A stretch of 64,000 nucleotides of DNA from Xanthomonas sp. AM6 (GCF_025665335.1 NZ_CP106869.1:1018501-1082500), one strand, 5' to 3'. Shown: positions 20,056 through 29,783, numbered from the stretch's first letter. The notes: generated from the letters alone by a model not told the origin. Translations and numbers: made by a program.

Positions 20056-22071
20056 TCACTCGGCCTCCGCCGGCGCCTGGCCCTCGCTGCGCACCAGCAA
20101 CACCGGCACCTGCGATGGGTGGTGCATGTCCTTGCGCGTGGGCAGCGCGTGCAGCGCTTCGGTGACCGCGTTCAGCGCGGGATCGGCGCCGCGCAGCGGC
20201 CGCCACAGGCCGATCAGGTTGAAGTGGCGTTCGTAGCGCAGGCTCTGCGCGCTGCCCAGCCACAGCGGCACGTTGCCCGGTTGCAGCTGCGCCGGCGCCG
20301 GCCACAGGCGCAGCGCGTAGAGTTCGCCGGGGCGCGGGCCGCTGCGCAGCATCAGCAGCGATTCCACCTGGGTGTCCAGCGTCGCCGGCAGCACCGGCAC
20401 CTGCTCGGGCTGGGCCTTGTAGTCGAGCAACTGCAGCGCCTGCTGCCAGCCGGCCTGCGCCTGCACGCGCCAGCCGGCGGCCTCCAGCCGGCGCTGCAGC
20501 GGCGCCAGCGGCCCAGCCACCTGCAGGTCCAGCGGCCAGCGCTGGTTGTCGTCGAACTCGTTGCGCCGCGACGGCAGCAGGCGCCATTCGTCCTGCCACC
20601 ACGCGCTCGTCGCCAGGTCCATGCGCACCGGCGGCGGCGGTTCGAACTTGGCCAGCTTGCGCTCCAGGTCGCGCGGCGCGTACCACAGCGCGGCGGCGAC
20701 GAAGCCGCCATAGAACAGCCACGCCAGCGGCTTCATCCAGAACGCGCGGTTGAAGCGGCGGCGGTAGGCGATGCCCAGCACCAGCAGCCAGAAGATGCCG
20801 AACAGCATGCCGCCGATCACGTCGCTGAGCCAGTGCGCGCCCAGGTACAGGCGGGCGAAGCCGATCAGCGTCACCAGCGCGCCCGACAGCAGGTACGGCC
20901 ACACCCGCGAGCGCCCGGGCAGTTCGCGCGCGATCAGCACGGCGAAGAAGCCGAAGCTGATCGTGGCCATGGTCACCGCCACCGACGGGAAGCCGAAGCC
21001 GCTGCTGGCCGCCGGCGGGCGCACCACGTGCACGGTGGTGCCGAGCAGCTTGGTCAGGGCCAGGCCGAAGGCCAGCGCCGCCAGCCAGTGCGCCGCGGCC
21101 ATCCAGCGCCGGCGCCAGATCAGGTAGCCCAGGCCGAGCGTGGTGGCCGGCACCAGCACCTGCCAGTCGCCGAGCGAGGCCAGCGCGGTCATCGGGTAGT
21201 CGGCCAGCGGGTTGCGCAGCGCCAGCATCAGGTCGTGCACCGCCAGGTCCAGCCGCAGCGGCTCGCCGTGGCCGACCACCACCATCAGCAGCGCGAACCA
21301 GCACCAGCCCAGCGCCAGCAGCATCACCGCCAGCATCGCCAGCGGCACCGATTCGCGCCGTTGCGGGTCGAACACCGCGATCGAGTAGCGGCCCAGCACC
21401 GGGTGCCGGCGCGACCAGTCCAGGCCGCGCGCCAGCAGCGCGTCCATGTGCCCGGCCGACCAGCGGTAGCCGTACAGCACGATCGCCCAGGCCAGGCCCA
21501 GCGCCAGCACCAGCAGGCCCACCACCAGGAACAGGCGCCCGGCGACCGCGGCGACCGCGTCGTAGGCCTGGCCGAGCAGCCAGCCCGGGCCCAGGAACAG
21601 CAGCGCCCAGGTCACCGCGGCGACGCCGCTGGCGAGGAAATAGCGGCGCAGCGGCATCTTCATCATGCCCGCCACGGCCGGCACGAACGGGCGGATCGCG
21701 CCGACGTAGCGCGCGATCAGGATGCTCTTGAAAGCATTGCGGCGGAACATGGTCTCGCCGCGGTCCAGCAGCTGCGGGTAGCGCCGGAACGGCCAGTAGT
21801 TGCGCAGCTGGTGGCCCCAGCGGTGGCCGACCCAGTAGCTGAGCGCGTCGCCGGCCAGCGCGCCGAGGGCGGCGCTGACCACCGCGTACGGCCCGGAGAT
21901 CTGGCCCAGGCCGATCAGCACGCCGATCGCGAACAGCAGCGGCAGCGCCGGCACGATGGTGCCCAGCACGATGACCGCGTCGCAGAACGCGATCGCGAAG
22001 ATGACCGCGCCGGCCAGGAGGGGATGCGCTGCGACCCACTCCAGCGTGGCGTCGATCCATGATGCATTCAT
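20056..22071 (-). CDS. DedA / PAP2-like / LssY-C membrane protein
   Basis: 671 aa in three parts. Residues ~20-200 are a DedA (SNARE-associated) domain (VLGTIVPALPLLFAIGVLIG, GDALSYWVGHRWGHQLR, ARYVGAIRPFVPAVAGMM). Residues ~240-435 are a PAP2-type phosphatase core with VVRPP and GFARLYLGAHWLSDVIGG. Residues ~480-671 are an LssY C-terminal domain (RNEFDDNQRWPLDLQVAGPL). DedA proteins scramble or carry lipids such as undecaprenyl phosphate, and PAP2 enzymes dephosphorylate lipid phosphates. The usual PSGH motif reads PSVA here, so activity is doubtful. Start at ATG 22071. Confidence 0.88.
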   Translation of the reverse strand: MNASWIDATLEWVAAHPLLAGAVIFAIAFCDAVIVLGTIVPALPLLFAIGVLIGLGQISGPYAVVSAALGALAGDALSYWVGHRWGHQLRNYWPFRRYPQLLDRGETMFRRNAFKSILIARYVGAIRPFVPAVAGMMKMPLRRYFLASGVAAVTWALLFLGPGWLLGQAYDAVAAVAGRLFLVVGLLVLALGLAWAIVLYGYRWSAGHMDALLARGLDWSRRHPVLGRYSIAVFDPQRRESVPLAMLAVMLLALGWCWFALLMVVVGHGEPLRLDLAVHDLMLALRNPLADYPMTALASLGDWQVLVPATTLGLGYLIWRRRWMAAAHWLAALAFGLALTKLLGTTVHVVRPPAASSGFGFPSVAVTMATISFGFFAVLIARELPGRSRVWPYLLSGALVTLIGFARLYLGAHWLSDVIGGMLFGIFWLLVLGIAYRRRFNRAFWMKPLAWLFYGGFVAAALWYAPRDLERKLAKFEPPPPVRMDLATSAWWQDEWRLLPSRRNEFDDNQRWPLDLQVAGPLAPLQRRLEAAGWRVQAQAGWQQALQLLDYKAQPEQVPVLPATLDTQVESLLMLRSGPRPGELYALRLWPAPAQLQPGNVPLWLGSAQSLRYERHFNLIGLWRPLRGADPALNAVTEALHALPTRKDMHHPSQVPVLLVRSEGQAPAEAE

Positions 22072-22119
22072 GGGGGGATTATAGGTGGGCTCAGATGGCG
22101 TTCCGCTTAAACTGGCGCG

Positions 22120-22785
22120 ATGACCCGCGCGCCGGCCGCTTCCACCCAGATCCTCAAGTCCGACAGCTTCGGGCGCATCCTGCTGGTGCGCGACGGCGGC
22201 GCGGGCGTGTTCGTGCGCCGCGACCTGACCGCCGCGCCCTGGTGGCTGCGGCTGCCGGCCTGGTGGCTGGCGCGGCGCGAGGCGCAGGCCCTGCAGCAGT
22301 TGTCCGGCATGGCGGCGACGCCGCAGCTGCGCGGCTGGGACGGCACCTTCCTGGACCGCAGCTACCTGGCCGGCGAGGCGATGTACCAGCGCCCGCCGCG
22401 CGGCGACCTGGCCTATTTCCGTGCCGCCCGACGCCTGCTGCAGCAGGTGCACCGGCGCGGCGTGGCGCACAACGACCTGGCCAAGGAAGCCAACTGGCTG
22501 GTGCTGGAGGACGGCAGCCCGGCGCTGATCGATTTCCAGCTGGCGGTGCGCGGCGCGCCGCGCTCGCGCTGGATGCGGCTGCTGGCGCGCGAAGACCTGC
22601 GCCACCTGCTCAAGCACAAGCGCATGTACTGCCGGCACGCGCTGACCCCGGTCGAACGGCGCCTGCTCAAGCGCCACTCCTGGGTGCGCGAGCTGTGGTT
22701 CGCCACCGGCAAGCCGGTCTACCGCTTCGTGACCCGGCGCCTGCTCAAGTGGGAAGACAACGAGGGGCAGGGGCCGAAGCCCTGA
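22120..22785 (+). CDS. RIO1-like small protein kinase
   Basis: 221 aa. The C-terminal kinase lobe is recognisable: RRLLQQVHRRGVAHNDLAKE carries the catalytic-loop Asp (HNDLAKEANWL), followed by the metal-binding LIDFQ and a basic tail. The N-terminal glycine-rich loop is weak. Such short kinases occur in proteobacteria beside envelope genes; the substrate is unknown. It has no obvious ribosome site and begins 49 bp from the divergent DedA-PAP2 gene. Confidence 0.78.
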   Translation: MTRAPAASTQILKSDSFGRILLVRDGGAGVFVRRDLTAAPWWLRLPAWWLARREAQALQQLSGMAATPQLRGWDGTFLDRSYLAGEAMYQRPPRGDLAYFRAARRLLQQVHRRGVAHNDLAKEANWLVLEDGSPALIDFQLAVRGAPRSRWMRLLAREDLRHLLKHKRMYCRHALTPVERRLLKRHSWVRELWFATGKPVYRFVTRRLLKWEDNEGQGPKP

Positions 22786-22788
22786 AGG

Positions 22789-22909
22789 CCGGGAGTGGGG
22801 ATTGGGGATTGGGGATTGGTAAAGCGCATGGCTGTGTCTGGGGCTGTCCTGGCGGGGACGACAAAAGCGCTAAGCTGCGGCGAATCTCCAATCCCGAATC
22901 CCCAATCCC
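22789..22909. repeat. Inverted GGGATTGGGGATTC element
   Basis: Tandem GGGGATT units at ~22796-22818 face the complementary CCAATCCCGAATCCCCAATC at ~22889-22908. The element runs right up to the GTG start of the SDR gene. Confidence 0.75.
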
Positions 22910-23725
22910 GTGACCCTGAACGGCAAAACCCTGTTCATCACCGGCGCCTCGCGCGGCATCGGCCTGGCGATCGCGTTGCGGGCGGCGCGCGACGGCGCCA
23001 ACGTGGCGATCGCGGCCAAGTCGGCGGTGCCCAATCCGAAGCTGCCCGGCACCATCCACGACGCGGCGGCGGCGGTGGAGGCGGCCGGCGGGCGCGGCCT
23101 GGCGCTGAAGTGCGACATCCGCGAGGAGGAGCAGGTGCGCGCGGCGGTGGCGGCCACGGTCGAGGCGTTCGGCGGCATCGACATCCTGGTCAACAACGCC
23201 AGCGCGATCTGGCTGCGCGGCGCGCTGGACACGCCGATGAAGCGCTTCGACCTGATGCAGCAGGTCAATGCGCGCGGCAGCTTCCTGTGCGCGCAGGCCT
23301 GCCTGCCGCACCTGCTGCGCAGCGCCAACCCGCACATCCTGACCCTGGCGCCGCCGCCGTCGCTGGACCCGAAATGGTGGGCGCCGCATACCGGCTACAC
23401 CCTGGCGAAGATGGGCATGAGCTTCGTGACCCTGGGCCTGGCCGGCGAATTCGGCCCGCAGGGCGTGGCGGTCAACGCGCTGTGGCCGCGCACGCTGATC
23501 GCCACCGAGGCGCTGAACATGATCCCGGGCGTCAGCGCGGGCAATGGCCGCCGGCCGGAGATCATGGCCGACGCCGCGCACGCGCTGCTGACCCGGCCGG
23601 CGGCCGGGTTCCATGGCCAGTTCCTGATCGACGACGAGGTGCTGGCCGCGGCCGGGGTGATCGACCTGTCCGGCTACGCGCTGGATCCGGCGCAACCGTT
23701 GCTGCCGGATCTGTTCCTGGATTGA
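22910..23725 (+). CDS. Short-chain dehydrogenase/reductase (SDR)
   Basis: 271 aa from GTG 22910. NAD(P)-binding TGASRGIG at ~11-18, NNAS at 95-98, catalytic Ser about 151 and Y163-x3-K167 (GYTLAK). The pattern with AAKSAVPNPKLPGTIHDAA and VNALWPRTLIATEAL is that of the HSDL2-like branch, whose substrates are probably hydroxy-fatty or steroid-like compounds; the actual substrate is not known. The start codon abuts an inverted-repeat element, so the transcript probably begins within or upstream of it. Confidence 0.9.
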   Translation: MTLNGKTLFITGASRGIGLAIALRAARDGANVAIAAKSAVPNPKLPGTIHDAAAAVEAAGGRGLALKCDIREEEQVRAAVAATVEAFGGIDILVNNASAIWLRGALDTPMKRFDLMQQVNARGSFLCAQACLPHLLRSANPHILTLAPPPSLDPKWWAPHTGYTLAKMGMSFVTLGLAGEFGPQGVAVNALWPRTLIATEALNMIPGVSAGNGRRPEIMADAAHALLTRPAAGFHGQFLIDDEVLAAAGVIDLSGYALDPAQPLLPDLFLD

Positions 23726-24031
23726 GCGGCGCAGGCGCAGGCGACGCCAGCGTGGCGGCGGATGCGCCCGGCGCACGGCAGGAGGGGCGTCGGTCGGCCC
23801 AGGCCGTTTCCGCGGTGTCGCAAACGTCCCCCGGTTTCGTTCGGGGCGGCGGGCTAACGATTGCTCCTGCAGGACCCGCGCCCGGCCGCTGGGTGCGCTG
23901 GAGCGCTGTCGCACGCGGCCCATGCCCCGCGGTTTGCCCGTCCCTGCACGCCGCGGGCGCTACCCTATGCATATGCAGCACGGCGCCGCGGCGCCATGCC
24001 GCCGGTTCCCCCATCCACTGGAGTTGTCGCA
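23726..24031. other. Intergenic stretch of about 305 bp
   Basis: Nothing recognisable beyond a possible gloA promoter; a CATATG-containing AT-richer patch lies at ~23967-23974. Confidence 0.35.
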
Positions 24032-24454
24032 ATGAAATACCTGCACGCCATGATCCGCGTCCACGATCTGGAGAAGACCAGCAAATTCTTCACCGAAGGC
24101 CTGGGCCTGCGCGAGACCCGGCGCAGCGAGCACGCGGCCGGCAAGTTCACCCTGGTGTACTTCGGCGCGCCGGAGAACCCGGAAGCCGAAGTGGAGCTGA
24201 CCTACAACTGGGATTCGGACGAGGACTACGGCAGCGCGCGCAACTTCGGCCACCTGGCGTTCGAGGTCGACGACATCTACGCGACCTGCGCGCACCTGCA
24301 GGCGCAGGGCATCGTCATCAACCGCCCGCCGCGCGACGGGCGCATGGCCTTCGTGCGCAGCCCGGACCTGATCTCGATCGAGCTGCTGCAGAAGGGCGAG
24401 GCGCTGGCCCCGGCCGAGCCGTGGGCGTCGATGCCGAACACCGGCGTGTGGTGA
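24032..24454 (+). CDS. Glyoxalase I-like (lactoylglutathione lyase family) protein
   Basis: 140 aa VOC-fold protein. [20 protein letters not shown] supplies the first metal His, VELTYNWDS a Glu, [10 protein letters not shown] the second His and [10 protein letters not shown] the last Glu, so all four glyoxalase metal ligands are present. Likely reaction: methylglyoxal-glutathione hemithioacetal to S-lactoylglutathione. GGAG lies about 10 bp before the ATG. Confidence 0.85.
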   Translation: MKYLHAMIRVHDLEKTSKFFTEGLGLRETRRSEHAAGKFTLVYFGAPENPEAEVELTYNWDSDEDYGSARNFGHLAFEVDDIYATCAHLQAQGIVINRPPRDGRMAFVRSPDLISIELLQKGEALAPAEPWASMPNTGVW

Positions 24455-24543
24455 GCCGCCGCCGCGCGCGCGCGGGATGCGCTGCGCGGCACCTGGCGCC
24501 AGCGGTCTTATACTCGTGGGCTTTCCCCTCAGGAATCCCTTCG

Positions 24544-25776
24544 ATGACCGCTTCTTCCGCCGCGGACCTGATCGCCCTCGGCCAGCACTACTACCTGCCG
24601 ATCTACCGCCAGCGCCAATTGGTGCTGGAGCGCGGCCAGGGCGCCAGGGTGTGGGACAGCGAAGGCCGCGACTACATCGACCTGTCCGCCGGCATCGCGG
24701 TGTGCGGGCTCGGCCACAACGATCCGGACCTGACGGCGGCGCTGCTCGAGCAGGCCGGCAAGCTGTGGCACACCAGCAACGTGTTCTACAGCGAGCCGCC
24801 GCTGCGCCTGGCCGAGGAACTGGTCGCCGCCTCGCGCTTCGCGCGCAAGGTATTCCTGTGCAATTCCGGCAGCGAGGCCAACGAGGCGGCGATCAAGCTG
24901 GTGCGCAAGTGGGCCGCCAGCCGGGGCCGCGCGCCGGACCGGCGGGTCATCGTCACGTTCCGCGGCAGCTTCCACGGCCGCACCCTGGCCGCGGTCACCG
25001 CCACCGCGCAGCCGAAGTACCAGGAAGGCTACGAGCCGTTGCCCGGCGGCTTCCGCTACGTGGATTTCAACGACATCGTGCAGCTGGAGACGGCGATGGC
25101 CGCCGGCGACGTGGCCGCGGTGATGCTCGAGCCGGTGCAGGGCGAAGGCGGGGTGATGCCGGCCGCACCGGGCTTCCTGGCGCAGGTGCGCGCGCTGTGC
25201 GACCGCCACGACGCGCTGCTGCTGCTGGACGAGATCCAGTGCGGCATGGGCCGCACCGGCACCTTGTTCGCGCACTGGCAGGACGACGTGACGCCGGACA
25301 TCGTGACCCTGGCCAAGGCGCTGGGCGGCGGGTTCCCGATCGGTGCGCTGCTGGCCGGGCCGAAGGTCGCCGAGACCATGCAGTTCGGCGCGCACGGCAG
25401 CACCTTCGGCGGCAATCCGTTGGCGGCGGCGGTGGCGCGGGTGGCGCTGCGCAAGCTGGCGTCGGCGCCGATCGCGGCGAACGTGTCGCGGCAGGCGGCG
25501 GCGCTGCGGCAGGGGCTGGCCGCGCTCAACGAGGAGTTCAAGCTGTTTTCGCAGGTGCGCGGGCGTGGCCTGATGCTCGGCGCGGTGCTGAACCAGGCGC
25601 ATGCGGGGCAGGCCGGGGCGATCCTCGATCACGCCGCCGCGCAGGGGCTGTTGACGTTGCAGGCTGGGCCGGATGTGTTGCGGTTCGTGCCCTCCTTGAA
25701 CCTCACCGATCAGGAGCTGGCCGAGGGGTTGAGGCGGTTGCGGGCGGCGCTGCGGGAGTATGTCGGTAAGCGGTGA
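24544..25776 (+). CDS. argD: Acetylornithine/succinyldiaminopimelate aminotransferase
   Basis: 410 aa class-III PLP aminotransferase. Seen: YIDLSAGIAVCGLGHNDP, CNSGSEANEAAIKLVRKWA, FHGRTLAAVTATAQPKYQEG, LLDEIQCGMGRTG (Asp229) and the PLP lysine K258 in LAKALGGGFPIGALLAG. It interconverts N-acetylornithine and N-acetylglutamate semialdehyde in arginine synthesis, and commonly also acts in the lysine branch. It stands alone, not beside other arg genes, so a catabolic AstC-like role cannot be excluded. Confidence 0.9.
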   Translation: MTASSAADLIALGQHYYLPIYRQRQLVLERGQGARVWDSEGRDYIDLSAGIAVCGLGHNDPDLTAALLEQAGKLWHTSNVFYSEPPLRLAEELVAASRFARKVFLCNSGSEANEAAIKLVRKWAASRGRAPDRRVIVTFRGSFHGRTLAAVTATAQPKYQEGYEPLPGGFRYVDFNDIVQLETAMAAGDVAAVMLEPVQGEGGVMPAAPGFLAQVRALCDRHDALLLLDEIQCGMGRTGTLFAHWQDDVTPDIVTLAKALGGGFPIGALLAGPKVAETMQFGAHGSTFGGNPLAAAVARVALRKLASAPIAANVSRQAAALRQGLAALNEEFKLFSQVRGRGLMLGAVLNQAHAGQAGAILDHAAAQGLLTLQAGPDVLRFVPSLNLTDQELAEGLRRLRAALREYVGKR

Positions 25777-26129
25777 GTCGGGATGCGGATGGTGCTTGCT
25801 TGCACGTGATGCAACGGCGGCAATAGCCACAGCCAAAGCCAAAGCCGAAGCCAAAGGCCGAAGCCAAAGGCCGAAGCTTTCGCGCTTTGCGCGAGTCACC
25901 TTTCTTTGCTTGTGCAAAGAAAAATAACCAGAAGCGCTTTACAGCAGCCGAAGGCTGGTCAAGCACACCCCGGACGCGCGCCCTCCGCCGCGCTCTATGG
26001 GGCCCCGAAGAGCAACGTCGAAATCCTGAGCAACAGCAACAGCAACAACCGCTATAGCCATGGCCGCGGGCACAGGCACAGCCGTGGCCGCTGCAGCTGC
26101 GGCGGATCTGTTGCGCGGATGCGTGGTGC
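25777..26129. repeat. Low-complexity intergenic region with hexamer repeats and a hairpin
   Basis: Contains tandem AAAGCC/GAAGCC hexamers (~25830-25878), a 9-bp inverted repeat TTTCTTTGC..GCAAAGAAA at 25901-25922 next to GCGCGAGTCACC, and CAACAG repeats (~26030-26050). I see no gene. The hairpin module resembles a dispersed intergenic element seen in other proteobacterial genomes. Confidence 0.6.
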
Positions 26130-26756
26130 TTACGCCAGCCCGTGCCGCGCCAATGCGCGGCGCAGGGCGCGGGCGCCGCTGGCGGTTTCGGCAGGCATGC
26201 CGATGGCGCGGGCGCCGCGCACGTTGACGAACAGGTCGTCGATGAACAGCGCGTGCCGCGGTGCGACGCCGAAATGGGCGAGCGCGCGCCGGTAGACCTC
26301 GGCCTGCGGCTTGCGTCCGCCGAGTGCGCCGCTGCACAGCACACGTCCCTGCAACAACGGGAACAGCGCCGGCACGATCCGTGGGATCGCCTGCGCCATC
26401 AGCGTGCCGTTGTTGGTCAGCACGCCGATGCCGATCCTGTCGGCCAGCGCCAGCACGCGTTCGATCACGCCGGGATCGCCGCGGCTGCCGGCCACGCGCG
26501 CGGCGATCCAGTCGGCTTCGCCAACCTGCGCGCCCAGGCCCGCGCCGAGCCGTTGCAGATAGTCCGCGGTGGCGACGCCGCCGCCGTCGTAGGCGGTTTC
26601 CAGTCCGGACGCGAACAGCACCTCCCGCACCCGTGCCGGATCGCAGCCGCAGTGGGCGGCCAGGTGCGCGATGCGTGCCGTCCGCGAGTAGGCGGCCAGC
26701 ACGCCGTCGAAGTCGAGCAGCAGCAATCTCGGGCTTGGATGGATCAACGCGGCCAC
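26130..26756 (-). CDS. HAD-superfamily hydrolase
   Basis: 208 aa from a GTG at 26756 (the frame is open far upstream, but antisense to the TonB gene). HAD motif I is LLLDFDGVLAAYSR (the nucleophile and +2 Asp are both in DFDG), motif II is GVLTNNGTLM, the motif III lysine is in GGRKPQAEVYRRAL, and motif IV is ALFIDDLFVNV. It is a small-cap phosphatase of the phosphoglycolate phosphatase/haloacid type; the substrate is unknown. It reads away from the TonB receptor promoter. Confidence 0.85.
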   Translation of the reverse strand: MAALIHPSPRLLLLDFDGVLAAYSRTARIAHLAAHCGCDPARVREVLFASGLETAYDGGGVATADYLQRLGAGLGAQVGEADWIAARVAGSRGDPGVIERVLALADRIGIGVLTNNGTLMAQAIPRIVPALFPLLQGRVLCSGALGGRKPQAEVYRRALAHFGVAPRHALFIDDLFVNVRGARAIGMPAETASGARALRRALARHGLA

Positions 26757-26884
26757 CGTGTCTGGCGCTGCACGCAACGGCGCGGATGGGACATGGCTCG
26801 GGCCAGAAATGTCGGTGGCCGAGATTAACCCACTCCCCGCGGCGATGAACGCCACTACCCGCGGCTCGGCACTCGCCCGCCCCC

Positions 26885-26950
26885 ACCCACCCGCTCGCGG
26901 CGCACCTACCCGTCGGATCCGGCCGCCGAGCGCTGTGCGCTGGCTATGGT
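26885..26950 (+). promoter_or_regulatory. Shared-architecture promoter 1 (TonB receptor)
   Basis: Direct repeats ACCCACCCG at 26885 and ACCTACCCG at 26904 (19 bp apart), then -10-like TATGGT at 26945, 41 bp after the second repeat start. No -35 box is visible, which fits activator dependence. Identical spacing is found at 29842 and 39086. Confidence 0.72.
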
Positions 26951-27035
26951 CCCTGCACGCCGCGATCGCGGCGCCGCCGGCCGGGGAGCCGGTGCGCATC
27001 CACGCCACATCCACGTCACCTCGGGGGTCTTGAAC

Positions 27036-29732
27036 ATGAGCAAGCGTTTGAACGCCGATCGTCTGGCGGAATCGGTATGCAGGGGACTGCGCAACGCACG
27101 TCACGGCCACGGACTGGCCACGCTGACGCTGCTGCTGGCCGGCACGCAGGCGCTGCCGGCGCTGGCCGAAGAGCCGGGTGGCGAGGCCAAGACGCTGGAC
27201 GCGATCACCGTCATCTCCACCGGCACGCGCAAGGCCAACATGGCGGTGACCGACAGCCCGGCGCCGATCCAACTGGTGAGCGCCGAGATGCTCAAGCAGT
27301 CGGCCGCGCCCGACCTGATCAACGCCATCGCCAACCAGGTGCCGTCCTACAACGCCAACCAGACCGGCAACGACATGGCGAGCCAGACGCTCACCGCCAG
27401 CCTGCGCAACCTGTCGCCCAACCACACCCTGGTGCTGGTCAACGGCAAGCGCCGTCACATCACCTCCAACGTCAACACCACCACCGGCGCGGCCTCGGCC
27501 GACCTGTCGTTCATTCCGGCCGCGGCGATCGACCACGTGGAGGTGCTGACCGACGGCGCCGCCGCGCTGTACGGCTCGGACGCGATCGCCGGCGTCATCA
27601 ACATCATCCTCAAGAAGAACCACGAGGGCGGCGAGGTGGATGCCGGCTACGCCGGCTACAAGGATGGCGGCGGCGGCACCGATTCGTGGGGCGCCAACAT
27701 CGGCTTCGGCAGCGACGCGGCGTATTTCAGCCTCAGCGCCGAGGTCGAGAACCGCAAGACCGTGTACCGGCTCGGTTCGTACAGCTACGCCGACTGCGTG
27801 GCCAACTATGCCGACTGTTCGGCGGTCAATCCGAGCATGGCCGAGTTCCTGGCCGACGACGTCGAGGGCATGACCCTCAACGGGCGCTTCCCCAACGTCA
27901 ACGCCTGGCTCAATCCGCCGGAAGTGCATCGCAAGGCGCTGTTCTTCAACTCCGGCGCGGTGCTCAGCGACACCCTGGAGTTCTACGCCTTCGGCAGCTA
28001 CGGCAAGAAGACCGCGGAGTCGGAGGAGAACTACCGCCGCCCCAGCCAGGACGGCGGCTACGTCGATCCGGCGACCGGCGCGGTCAGCCACAAGTATCCG
28101 CTGGGCTTCAATCCGTCCGAGGCGTCCGACGAGGTCGACTACGAGCTGACCGCCGGGCTGAAGGGCGTGCTGGCCGACTGGTCCTGGGATTTCTCCAGCA
28201 GCTACGGCAAGAACGAGATGGACGTGTACACGCTGAACTCGATGAACTTCAGCCTGTGGCAGGACTACGGCTATTCGCCGGAGGACTTCTACGACGGTTC
28301 GTTCTGGGCCAGCCAGTGGACCACCAACCTCAACGCCACGCACGACTTCGACGTCGGCCTGTCGCAGCCGCTGACCTTCAACGCCGGCGTCGAATACCGA
28401 CGGGACCAGTACGGCATCGATCCGGGCGATCCGACCTCGTACTACGGCGCCGGCGCGTCCTCGTTCCCCGGCTACAACCCGCTGTTCAACACCGGCTCCT
28501 ACAGCCGCCACAGCTACGCCGCCTACGCCGACGTGGTGTTCAACCCGACCGAGAAGTGGCTGCTCGACGTGGCCGGCCGCTACGAGAACTACAGCGACTT
28601 CGGCAGCAAGGTGGTCGGCAAGCTGACCACCCGCTTCGACCTCACCGATACCTTCGCGGTGCGCGGCACCGCCAGCACCGGCTTCCGCGCGCCGACCCTG
28701 CAGGAAGGCTACTACTCGGCGGTGCAGGTCGGCCCGACCAGCGCCACCCCGACCCTGCAGCCCAACAGCGCGGCCGCCGCGGCGCTGGGCTTCGGCAGCC
28801 TGAAGCCGGAGACCAGCACCAACTACAGCCTCGGTTTCGTGTTCCGGCCGATGCAGAACTTCGACAGCACGCTCGACGTCTACCGCATCACCATCTCCGA
28901 TCGCATCGGCGTCGGCACCTTCGAGTATTCCAGCGCCGGCCAGCCGGGCGACACCAATGGCGACGGCACGCCCGATGCCGCCTACAACGCCGCGCTGGGC
29001 CAGGCGCTGGTCGACTTCGGCTACCTCGGCGGGATCGATCCGGCGGCGCCGGGCGGCTCGCTCGACGCCACCGCCCGGCAGAACATCTCGGTGGCGATCT
29101 TCAACAACGCGCTGAAGACCCGCAGCACCGGCGTGGACTGGGTGACCAACTACATCACCGAGTTCGACTGGGGCTCGATCGACTGGATGCTGGCGGCCAA
29201 CTACAACAAGACCGAGGTACTCAGCGCCAAGCCGGCGCCGGAGGTGCTCGGCGGCGCCACCATGTACAGCGCGGCGACGCTGATCAACCTGGAGAACAAC
29301 GCGCCCAAGTACCGCGCCAACCTGGGCGCCACGTTCAACGTGGGCAAGTTCAGCCTGCGCGTGACCGAGGCGATCTACGGCCCGCAGTACCAGTTGATCG
29401 CGCCATACGACGAATGGAACGGCGACGTCTTTCCCGACAGCGTGCTGGGCCAGCTCGACGTGGTCGACGTCAACGGCGCGCCTTACTACAAGCAGAAGAT
29501 CGGCACGATGGCGCTGACCAACGTCGAACTGACGTTCCGGCCCAACGACCAGCTGACCGTCAGCGTCGGCGGCGACAACGTGTTCAACAAGTACCCCGAC
29601 AAGATCCCGTCGGCGGCCTACGACTACCTCGAGAAAAACTACCTCAGCTACTACAACTCGCCGTACCTGACCGGCAGCCCGATCGGCTACTTCGGCGCGC
29701 GCTACTACGCCAAGCTGACCTACCGGTTCTGA
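27036..29732 (+). CDS. TonB-dependent outer-membrane receptor
   Basis: 898 aa; ATG 27036. The long signal sequence has hydrophobic core LATLTLLLAGTQALPALAEE. Plug: LDAITVISTGTRKANMAVTD, HTLVLVNGKRRH and VEVLTDGAAALYGSDAIAGV. The barrel ends in GARYYAKLTYRF. It is in the same broad subfamily as the receptor at 3.5 kb. Its promoter shares repeats and spacing with that of the downstream amine-oxidase operon and the 39-kb receptor, which links it to uptake for that pathway. A G-rich inverted repeat follows the stop. Confidence 0.93.
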   Translation: MSKRLNADRLAESVCRGLRNARHGHGLATLTLLLAGTQALPALAEEPGGEAKTLDAITVISTGTRKANMAVTDSPAPIQLVSAEMLKQSAAPDLINAIANQVPSYNANQTGNDMASQTLTASLRNLSPNHTLVLVNGKRRHITSNVNTTTGAASADLSFIPAAAIDHVEVLTDGAAALYGSDAIAGVINIILKKNHEGGEVDAGYAGYKDGGGGTDSWGANIGFGSDAAYFSLSAEVENRKTVYRLGSYSYADCVANYADCSAVNPSMAEFLADDVEGMTLNGRFPNVNAWLNPPEVHRKALFFNSGAVLSDTLEFYAFGSYGKKTAESEENYRRPSQDGGYVDPATGAVSHKYPLGFNPSEASDEVDYELTAGLKGVLADWSWDFSSSYGKNEMDVYTLNSMNFSLWQDYGYSPEDFYDGSFWASQWTTNLNATHDFDVGLSQPLTFNAGVEYRRDQYGIDPGDPTSYYGAGASSFPGYNPLFNTGSYSRHSYAAYADVVFNPTEKWLLDVAGRYENYSDFGSKVVGKLTTRFDLTDTFAVRGTASTGFRAPTLQEGYYSAVQVGPTSATPTLQPNSAAAAALGFGSLKPETSTNYSLGFVFRPMQNFDSTLDVYRITISDRIGVGTFEYSSAGQPGDTNGDGTPDAAYNAALGQALVDFGYLGGIDPAAPGGSLDATARQNISVAIFNNALKTRSTGVDWVTNYITEFDWGSIDWMLAANYNKTEVLSAKPAPEVLGGATMYSAATLINLENNAPKYRANLGATFNVGKFSLRVTEAIYGPQYQLIAPYDEWNGDVFPDSVLGQLDVVDVNGAPYYKQKIGTMALTNVELTFRPNDQLTVSVGGDNVFNKYPDKIPSAAYDYLEKNYLSYYNSPYLTGSPIGYFGARYYAKLTYRF

Positions 29733-29745
29733 GCGCCGCGCCCCG

Positions 29746-29783
29746 CTCGAGCCCCTCTCCTCCAGGGAGGGGGGAGGGGTGAG
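29746..29783. terminator. C/G-rich inverted repeat after TonB receptor
   Basis: CCCCTCTCCTCC faces GGGAGGGGGGAGGGG shortly after the receptor stop. It could fold as a hairpin without a T-tract; a terminator role is probable but not certain. Confidence 0.45.
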
